This document shows positions 1 through 6,600 of a stretch of 21,981 nt of DNA, one piece after another. Origin of the DNA: Methanobacteriota archaeon (GTDB taxonomy: Archaea; Thermoplasmatota; Poseidoniia; Poseidoniales; Thalassarchaeaceae); assembly GCA_002725475.1 (NCBI GenBank), contig PBPH01000053.1, positions 1 through 21,981 on the forward strand, read 5' to 3'. The notes under the pieces are model-generated. The model saw only the letters and a list, made by a program, of their open reading frames with translations, was not told the origin of the DNA and did no database searches. The position numbers and the translations under genes are program-made. Every line of letters begins with the position of its first letter. Position 1 is the stretch's first letter.

Positions 1-130
1 CCGCAACTGCTGGAGAGTTTTCATTAATTATTGATTCTTGATTCCTTTTCATCAATCTCCAAACCATGTATAACAAACCGCCAGAGACGAAAAATAGCAA
101 TGCGTAGGCTATAGTTAGTGGCTCAACCAT
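1..130 (-). CDS. Small membrane protein, C-terminus cut by window edge
   Basis: The first 43 residues are readable from an ATG at 130 down to the window edge. They hold one hydrophobic segment, about residues 6-26 (LTIAYALLFFVSGGLLYMVW), followed by a positively charged stretch (RLMKR). That pattern suggests a single-pass or N-terminally anchored membrane protein with the rest in the cytoplasm. A good Shine-Dalgarno sequence (GGAGAGGT) lies directly upstream of the ATG, and the gene starts 26 bases after the tiaS stop, so it is probably the next gene of the same operon. I do not recognise the family, and the truncation prevents a functional call. Confidence 0.6.
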   Translation of the reverse strand, partial: MVEPLTIAYALLFFVSGGLLYMVWRLMKRNQESIINENSPAVA

Positions 131-156
131 ACCTCTCCGGAGAAGGGGCTTACCAA

Positions 157-1377
157 TTACCTCTTCGATTGTCTTCCCAATGGTTTAGCAAGATGTCTGC
201 GATGTGAAGGCACTGGCTCCTTCCAAACTCCTTCATCATCAAATCTGGCCCCCAACCATAATGAATTGGTAATTTTACTGCATCCAGAACATCTCAAAGG
301 TTGGTCACGGCCTTGCCTTTGAAATCTATTTCCGCATTCGCATAATGGCCTAACTAATTGCCTAGGAGCGGCATCAGAAACCATTAATGATTCAAGATGG
401 ATTTCATTTTCAGAACATGATAGACCACGCCATTCTACTATGTCTCCAATCACTGTTTGGCGCAATAATGAATTAACTGCGCCGCCTTGTTTGAAAGCAA
501 CTAGTGATAATTTTTTACCATTCGAAAATACTGAAACTGATGCATGACCGCCTTTGACTTCAATTAATTCTGAAATTACAACTCCATTCTCTACATTGAT
601 TATGTGGTCGCCAGTTGCTTGGTTTGTTCGGTGTACTCTCATCGCAACTGCGTTTTCCACCAGGGCATCTGACTGTAACCATTTGTGCGCATCTTTCGCG
701 ACTATTTCTTCTTCTGACCTAATCCCATAAAGTACTGGACAGGGAGTCCTCGGTGTTATCAGCGATTTACCTGCATTTGGATCTCTGTTCAGAATAGTTC
801 CTGGAAACTTAATTGACATTTCAATTACACGTGAATTCGATACGATTCTATCTTTACCAATCATCGAATCAGCCCTCCATGCTGTCGCCTCCCATGTCCA
901 ATCATTCAAACCCCTCCATGCAATTGAGCTTGTAGAACCAACCAAACCCCTATTCGAACCGCGTGACCAATATTTAACCCCCTCAATTTGATTAATTAGT
1001 TCGTGGCGGAGTTCAGAATCAACGTATCCCCTAACACCATCCCAATACCATTGTTCTGGAAATTGTTCCCTTGTCCAAACTAGTGATGGGTGGAATGATA
1101 AAACATTCCAATCAGATTCTATTGAATATCTGCAATCAAACCAATTTTCGATTAATTTTATGAATGTATCCTCATTTTCCGAATCAACTATTACTTCAGC
1201 TGATAACGCCGCATTACCCCTAGTTCGTTCTGGGGCAAAAGGCCATAATCTAACCAATCTTGGAGAATTTACTACCTCAAAACCGGATTCTTCTATTTCT
1301 GTAAGGAGTAAGTGAAAATCCCAAGTAGTACATCCACCATCTATAGAGTCGGTGTCATCTAGACCAATCCAACCCAT
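157..1377 (-). CDS. tiaS: tRNA(Ile2) 2-agmatinylcytidine synthetase TiaS
   Basis: TiaS joins agmatine to C34 of the CAU-anticodon tRNA(Ile2) using ATP, so that the tRNA reads AUA rather than AUG. It is an essential archaeal decoding enzyme. The 406-residue protein opens with the family signature GLDDTDSIDGGCTTWDF (residues 5-21), which belongs to the kinase-like domain that activates C34. It ends with an OB-fold-like region and a four-cysteine zinc ribbon (C346, C348, C363, C366), as expected for the family. Length is normal. The start follows the upstream HAD gene's stop directly (TGA then ATG), with a G-rich Shine-Dalgarno-like run (GGGGGA) inside the end of that gene, so translation is probably coupled. 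Nothing looks broken. Confidence 0.95.
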   Translation of the reverse strand: MGWIGLDDTDSIDGGCTTWDFHLLLTEIEESGFEVVNSPRLVRLWPFAPERTRGNAALSAEVIVDSENEDTFIKLIENWFDCRYSIESDWNVLSFHPSLVWTREQFPEQWYWDGVRGYVDSELRHELINQIEGVKYWSRGSNRGLVGSTSSIAWRGLNDWTWEATAWRADSMIGKDRIVSNSRVIEMSIKFPGTILNRDPNAGKSLITPRTPCPVLYGIRSEEEIVAKDAHKWLQSDALVENAVAMRVHRTNQATGDHIINVENGVVISELIEVKGGHASVSVFSNGKKLSLVAFKQGGAVNSLLRQTVIGDIVEWRGLSCSENEIHLESLMVSDAAPRQLVRPLCECGNRFQRQGRDQPLRCSGCSKITNSLWLGARFDDEGVWKEPVPSHRRHLAKPLGRQSKR

Positions 1378-2025
1378 TCAGATATTGTCCCCCATATCAT
1401 TGAAATTCAAAACTCTAGAAATTACATCACTAATACCAATATCAGGATCACATTGAAAAGTTCTAATTCCATATGATAGACCCGCCTTCATATCAGCCAT
1501 TCTGTCACCCACCATGAACGAATTTCCCTCTTCGACTGGTTTGTATGTGGGCCCATAATCAAAATCATTAATCGGAACCTGTTTATTTGTCGCATCAAGA
1601 ATTTGCCTACCTATTTGAAGCATCCCTGGATTCCCTTTTCTAGACCAGGCATTGTCCCAAGGCGAATATGGGCTATACAAAATTAAATCCAGATGCGCAT
1701 CTGGGTTTTGAGAAAGGAGTTCTTCTTGTAATGCAGAATTAATTTCTGCCAATCTTTCATGATCCCAATGACCACGACCTATTGGTGATTGATTTGTGAC
1801 TATGCAAATTCTAAATCCAGATTTACGTATCGAGGCGACTGCATCCCCTGCATCTGTGAATACTATTAGTTCGGATACTTTATTGATGTAATTTTTACTT
1901 CCAATATTCAAAACGCCATCCCTATCTAGAAAAGCAATATCAACCCCATTCCAATCACTTGAATTTGGCATTGGGGGTAACTCGCAAATCTTGGTTAGCG
2001 GGGCCAAATGCCTGTGTGGCAACAT
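1378..2025 (-). CDS. HAD-IIIA phosphatase, GmhB-like (sugar bisphosphate phosphatase)
   Basis: This 215-residue protein has the HAD motifs in order: DRDG with nucleophile D34 and acid/base D36, T77 in VTNQS, R129-K130, and the metal-binding D174 and D178 in GDRMAD. The overall pattern (DRDGVLN, TNQS, GRG, RKGNPGM) is that of the GmhB/histidinol-phosphatase subclass. GmhB removes the 7-phosphate of heptose 1,7-bisphosphate. Unlike E. coli GmhB, the zinc-binding cysteine/histidine loop is missing: the region around residues 117-131 reads YSPYSPW...WSRKGNP with no cysteine. The ATG at 2025 is supported by GAGGAG five bases upstream, which overlaps the stop of the preceding isomerase gene. A second Met at residue 19 lacks such a site. 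Pairing with a GmhA-like isomerase supports a sugar-phosphate pathway; the exact substrate is inference. Confidence 0.8.
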   Translation of the reverse strand: MLPHRHLAPLTKICELPPMPNSSDWNGVDIAFLDRDGVLNIGSKNYINKVSELIVFTDAGDAVASIRKSGFRICIVTNQSPIGRGHWDHERLAEINSALQEELLSQNPDAHLDLILYSPYSPWDNAWSRKGNPGMLQIGRQILDATNKQVPINDFDYGPTYKPVEEGNSFMVGDRMADMKAGLSYGIRTFQCDPDIGISDVISRVLNFNDMGDNI

Positions 2026-2034
2026 GTTAACTCC

Positions 2035-2646
2035 TCACGAGTGGCTAGGTAGACCCCTTTCAGCCTTGACAGCTTCCTTAATCATGTGATTGATAATTAA
2101 TTGTAAATCTTCTATTCTTTCCATAGATGTAGTATCACAAATTATTGCGACATCCACCATTTGTGCTAATTTACCACCATTTCCACCTTTGTAGTTGCCA
2201 GTTATTGCAACAGTAATACATCCAATCTCTTTAGCTTTATTAATTCCATTAAGTACATTTTCTGAATTTCCAGAACCACTGTAACCTATTACCAAATCAC
2301 CAGCATTAGCCCATGTACCAAGAGCGCCTGCAAACACATTTCCGTAACCAGTGTCATTAGACCATGCTGTTAGTGAAGTAATGTTATCAGTATGGCAAAT
2401 GGTCTTGATCCCCAATTCCTTACTCCAATCACCTGCTGAATGTGAAGGAGTTCCTGCAGACCCCCCATTACCGATTAAATGAATTGTCCCACCACTATCT
2501 AAAATGGAAATTACGTGCTCCACAATCTTCTGAATTGATGGTGTATCAATACTCTCTAATGCATCAGATAAATCATCTTTGTAATCGCGCAAAAATGCGT
2601 CGAAGTCTATGTTCGTCATGTCCGCTCTGACTAATCGCTGACGCAT
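2035..2646 (-). CDS. SIS-domain sugar isomerase, GmhA-like (phosphoheptose isomerase family)
   Basis: This 203-residue SIS-domain protein resembles GmhA, which converts sedoheptulose 7-phosphate to heptose 7-phosphate. Visible motifs are GNGGSA (59-64), the SH that follows it, the phosphate-binding SGSGNS (123-128), ITG (148-150) and a C-terminal helix with RIEDLQ (177-182). By alignment from memory, the E. coli catalytic Glu65 corresponds to D73 and His180 to Q182, so chemistry or substrate may differ. The HAD phosphatase gene starts 9 bases after this stop, so the two are probably co-transcribed. No kinase or nucleotidyltransferase that would complete nucleotide-activated heptose synthesis is in the window. 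The chosen start has only a weak ribosome site (AGG), so translation may begin at the second Met (residue 10) or be leaderless. Family is clear; substrate is not. Confidence 0.82.
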   Translation of the reverse strand: MRQRLVRADMTNIDFDAFLRDYKDDLSDALESIDTPSIQKIVEHVISILDSGGTIHLIGNGGSAGTPSHSAGDWSKELGIKTICHTDNITSLTAWSNDTGYGNVFAGALGTWANAGDLVIGYSGSGNSENVLNGINKAKEIGCITVAITGNYKGGNGGKLAQMVDVAIICDTTSMERIEDLQLIINHMIKEAVKAERGLPSHS

Positions 2647-2677
2647 AGCCTATTTACGAGTTGTTGAGTCAGGACAG

Positions 2678-2700
2678 TACAAGTAGTGACTACAAGTGGT
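2678..2700. promoter_or_regulatory. Candidate operator in the gmhA-like/artA divergent promoter region
   Basis: The 77-base gap between the divergent isomerase and archaeosortase genes contains a near-exact direct repeat, TACAAGTAGT (2678-2687) and TACAAGTGGT (2691-2700). Overlapping it is an 11-base palindrome GTAGT-G-ACTAC (2683-2693). Such an arrangement could bind a dimeric regulator affecting both genes. I see no convincing TATA box in either direction. The reading is inference from pattern only, and short repeats like these can occur by chance. Confidence 0.25.
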
Positions 2701-2723
2701 TTGTCAGGGGTTGGAATTAGAGA

Positions 2724-3650
2724 ATGAATATGGAAGAAATTAGGGTTTTATTCGCAATAATTGGTTTGTTATTGCTTGGTATTACTTTTCATTTCAAAAT
2801 ATCATATTCTGCCATAATATCTGCTATTGGTTGGTTATCAATTTCACTTTACTTCTTCCTTGATACACCACACTACATCGAATTATCTGATCCTGTCTTA
2901 ATCCTATTCTCAGCAGCATCGTTGCCATTAGGAATTCTAGTTGGCTATTGGACAATACAGTTGCAAAAAGAAGGAAAAGAAGAGGGCGCCCTTACTTGGT
3001 TACAGGGATGTGTATTTTGGTCAGCACTTCCTTACTTAGCCGCATCATGGGTGCCTTATCTATCAGTTGGAATTGTTTGGTTTACTGCAGTACAAGCTGT
3101 TTTCATATTAAGAATGACTGGAATTGCTGATCTAACATTAGGGCCAGCACAAGTTGAATATTCTGATGGTACTACATCTCTATTCACTGAATTTACAGGT
3201 AACCCTTGGTTATATCTTGAACCTCTAGGGGAGGGTGGATTTTTCATACCCATCATCACACAGGATGGGAGCCCGATAGGAGTCTCAATAATTTTGGCTT
3301 GCAGCGCACTACAATCAATGATTGTTTTCGTTGGTGCCCTAATTTCATTACAGATTTCACCATGGAAAATGAGATTAAGGGCTCTATTTATCACAATTCC
3401 ATTGATTCATTTTCTCAATGTCTTCAGAAATGCAGGAATAATCTATCTAGACATGTCTTACAGAGATTGGAATTGGTTGGGAATGAGTATGTTCGAATTT
3501 TCACACTCTTATGCTGCAAAATTTGGTAGCCTTGTCGCAATGTTCTTGATTGCAATTGTTTTGTTCGAGATTTTGCCAGAATTACATAAAAATATACTAA
3601 GATTAATGGAACCATTTTTGCCAAAAAAGAAAAAGATTAGCGCCTCTTGA
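2724..3650 (+). CDS. artA: Archaeosortase A-like transpeptidase
   Basis: Archaeosortases are integral membrane cysteine transpeptidases that cut a C-terminal sorting signal (such as PGF-CTERM) from secreted proteins and are linked to lipid attachment. The 308-residue protein is mostly hydrophobic helices. It carries the expected active-site elements: C193 in LACSALQS at the start of a helix, R235 in HFLNVFRNAG, and H261 in FSHSYAAK. The tail KKKK (301-304) suits a cytoplasmic end. Cys and Arg match the family; the third residue looks like His as in bacterial exosortases, whereas I recall a second Arg in Haloferax ArtA, so the exact subfamily is unsure. No sorting-signal substrate is encoded in the window. 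The ribosome site is weak, and M3 at 2730 is an alternative start. The 3' end overlaps lhr by 14 bases. Confidence 0.85.
   Translation: MNMEEIRVLFAIIGLLLLGITFHFKISYSAIISAIGWLSISLYFFLDTPHYIELSDPVLILFSAASLPLGILVGYWTIQLQKEGKEEGALTWLQGCVFWSALPYLAASWVPYLSVGIVWFTAVQAVFILRMTGIADLTLGPAQVEYSDGTTSLFTEFTGNPWLYLEPLGEGGFFIPIITQDGSPIGVSIILACSALQSMIVFVGALISLQISPWKMRLRALFITIPLIHFLNVFRNAGIIYLDMSYRDWNWLGMSMFEFSHSYAAKFGSLVAMFLIAIVLFEILPELHKNILRLMEPFLPKKKKISAS
3623..3636 (-). terminator. U-tract terminator candidate immediately after lhr
   Basis: Read on the minus strand, the bases directly after the lhr TAA stop are TCTTTTTCTTTTTT, which fits the U-rich intrinsic terminators known in archaea. The same bases on the plus strand encode part of the lysine-rich C-terminal tail of the archaeosortase, so one segment would serve as coding sequence and as terminator. 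Confidence 0.5.
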
Positions 3651-6600
3651 TTTTGTCAATAATCTTACCTCTAAGTGGCATTTGGTGCTCCCAGGCAAAC
3701 TCTTTGATTACCCGGAGGGCTTCTTTCTCCAATTTTGGGTCTGATACAAGGTCAGTTACATCAATTATATTCTCTCTAGTATTAGCCTTAAAAGCAGCAA
3801 TTGGCTCCTCATTATAGAAAACAAGATAGGCAGAACCAAATCCAAATCTCTCCCTAAGTAGTTTGGCAAAATATGGGGCCAGAGGGTCTGATGGAGGTAA
3901 AACGAAATCCCTCATTTTTTCTATGCCAGAAGCACTCTCCAGCATGTCTTTTCTACCCCAACAAACTTCATTTAAATCCTCTAGCAAAAATCCCTTAATG
4001 AATTCACCTTCATCAACCAGATGTTGTAGTACTGTCATTATTTCTTCTGGCATATATGGCTTACCAGCCATCTTCTCACACTGCTTCATCGTAATTACAG
4101 GTATATCCTTAATCAGTTCGATCAGATAATCTTGTTTAAATTGCCAATGATCTGTTGCAATTGTAGGGTGGACGGTACGGAAACCTCCTCGATAATCCTG
4201 CACTAGATGACCAGAGCGAATAAGTGGTTGGGCTAATTTTCGGAATTCAGATCTCCTTAGAGCGTGCCTATCCATGAATAATTGTGGATCAGAATGATCT
4301 GTGAAAAATTCTAGCACATCTAGTAATTCCTCATCTGGAGGTAAATTGCGAATTGTTAACAATTTCTGGAAATGTGAGTAAGGTGCGTAGACCCTATGAC
4401 CTGTTAGATTAGTGCCTTGATGTAATTGATTTGCACTAGCCATTGATTTCAAATCTACACGATATGATTCGCAACGCCCTCTTAGTGCGAAATCATCCCT
4501 AATTTCATTAACCATTTTTACAGCTATTGTTTCATTTTCACTACGGCTATGTTGATGCATGTGGTGATTATTGAAAAGTACTCTAATTGAATCCTTAACT
4601 GGCCTTGGATCCATAACACCACCGCGAATCAACCTCCTGCCGTCACCTATTCCTTTGAACCCAATTCTAGCAAATGCATCTTTCGTTTCCTTTCTGGCTT
4701 CTGTAATATTTTCTCCATTAAAATTTGTTAATACTGAAATCTCCACTAGGGTATCACGGTAATTTTCTAGTAATCTATCAAATTTTTCAACAAATTCATC
4801 TAGATATGCATGGGGGATATGTATATCTTTTATTTCTAGATAATCATTTACTTTGTACATGAGAATTCTTCCAACTGGATCAACCCCCTTGAAAACAGGG
4901 TAATACCAACCCTGTTTAAGCACATAACGAACTTCTTGAATAAATCTAGAGCAAAATGGATCAGATTGGGTTAGGATTCGCATTTCCCTATCTTCCCTTA
5001 CTCTTCTCTTTACTTCAGAAACATCCTCCAAAAGACAATAAAAATCTGTTAATTCAGGTTGTAATGCAATTACTTTTGTTATCCGTCCTTGATCCAATAA
5101 TAGCCTTAATGTGTCGTCCAACTCATCTCCTGAACGGCTAACATACCAACCCAATGTGTATCTTTTTACTGGGCCAATTCTCCTAATTAATTCAACCAAT
5201 GCATCATCAAAAGGAATAGGATTATACACATCTTTAACTCTATGAAACAGAGATAAACTTCTCTTGCGTTCTGGGAGTTCTTCGTATTGTTTTACGCAGA
5301 GTAACTGCCGCTCCATATTGTTAATTGCATATTTTGCCCTATTCATTAGATACTTTGATTCTTCATCCCTAGGAATATCAATCAAAACCTGTTGGCGAGT
5401 AACATTATCATTCTCAGGGATATTGGTTAGTAATTTCGATTCCATCTCGCCAATCCAAGGTTCTGGACGAAGACCTAGTAGTAATGGCAATTGGTCTTTT
5501 TTGGTATATCCTACCCTATTATGCAAAAGCCTACCCATGACTACATCTGGGTCGTGCTTCAAATCCTTCCAATCCGCAAATCTGAATGATTTTACACGGT
5601 CTAGTAATTCATGCATTTTCTGAATCATTACGTGTGAAGATAATGCCTGTAATGGATCATCATGTAGTTTGAATGATTTAGTAAGCAATAGGTTCTGTAG
5701 GTTTCGATAAGCAATTACATCTTCCTCGCCGCCAGTAATATAATGCTCATCAACTCTAAGAATAAATTCCCCTTCCTCTGTTTGTCTATAGAATCCGATA
5801 GTAATTATATTTCTAACTTCAAGTTCATGTAGGATATTTTCAATCATCTGTTTTGGAAATGGCAGCCTAGAAACCAAATCATCTAGAGTTTGAGGGCCCT
5901 CACTACCCAATAAATCAACCATTTTAACCCTCAAACATTCATGAGGATCTGATAGGAGGCTTGCTTTCCATGAAATTGCTTCTGTACCTTTGTATTTTGT
6001 ACTTACATCATATGTTAGGCCGCCAGTATAAAGTTGCCTCAAATCATCGATATCCTCGGCATTATGAGTGGATAATAGGCCCAATGTTCCATGAATATCA
6101 CCCATCCTTCTAGAGAACCATTTGTTGTCTATACCCTCATGACCAGTATTGTTTATCCTTACTATTTCTTCTTTTTCAATTAGTTCTAATACCCAACCTC
6201 TAATTTCTTCTTCATCAATTCCTTCTAATTTGCTACGATATAATGGATTGATATGTTTCCTATCAAGACCCCCACCCATTTCCATTAGATCTAGTAATGA
6301 TTCTGAATCATTAGGTGTTGGCATTTTGTCTTCATAGTAAGAATTAACCTGCCCTTCGTCTAACTGAGTAGCAAGTGCCCTCTGACCTAGTAATCTTCGT
6401 AGAATTTCTGGATCTATATCTTTGATTAGGTAAGCCCTTGTCCTCATTGATAGTAGATCTTCAAATGCAGACATATACAGATTCATGCCAATTGGTGATG
6501 GAACCTTCACTCTTGTGTGGAGAATTCTGGATGATCCATCTACAACCCTGCTAACAAATTGATCTAAGCCAATCATATCTAAATCATGATGGAAAATTTC

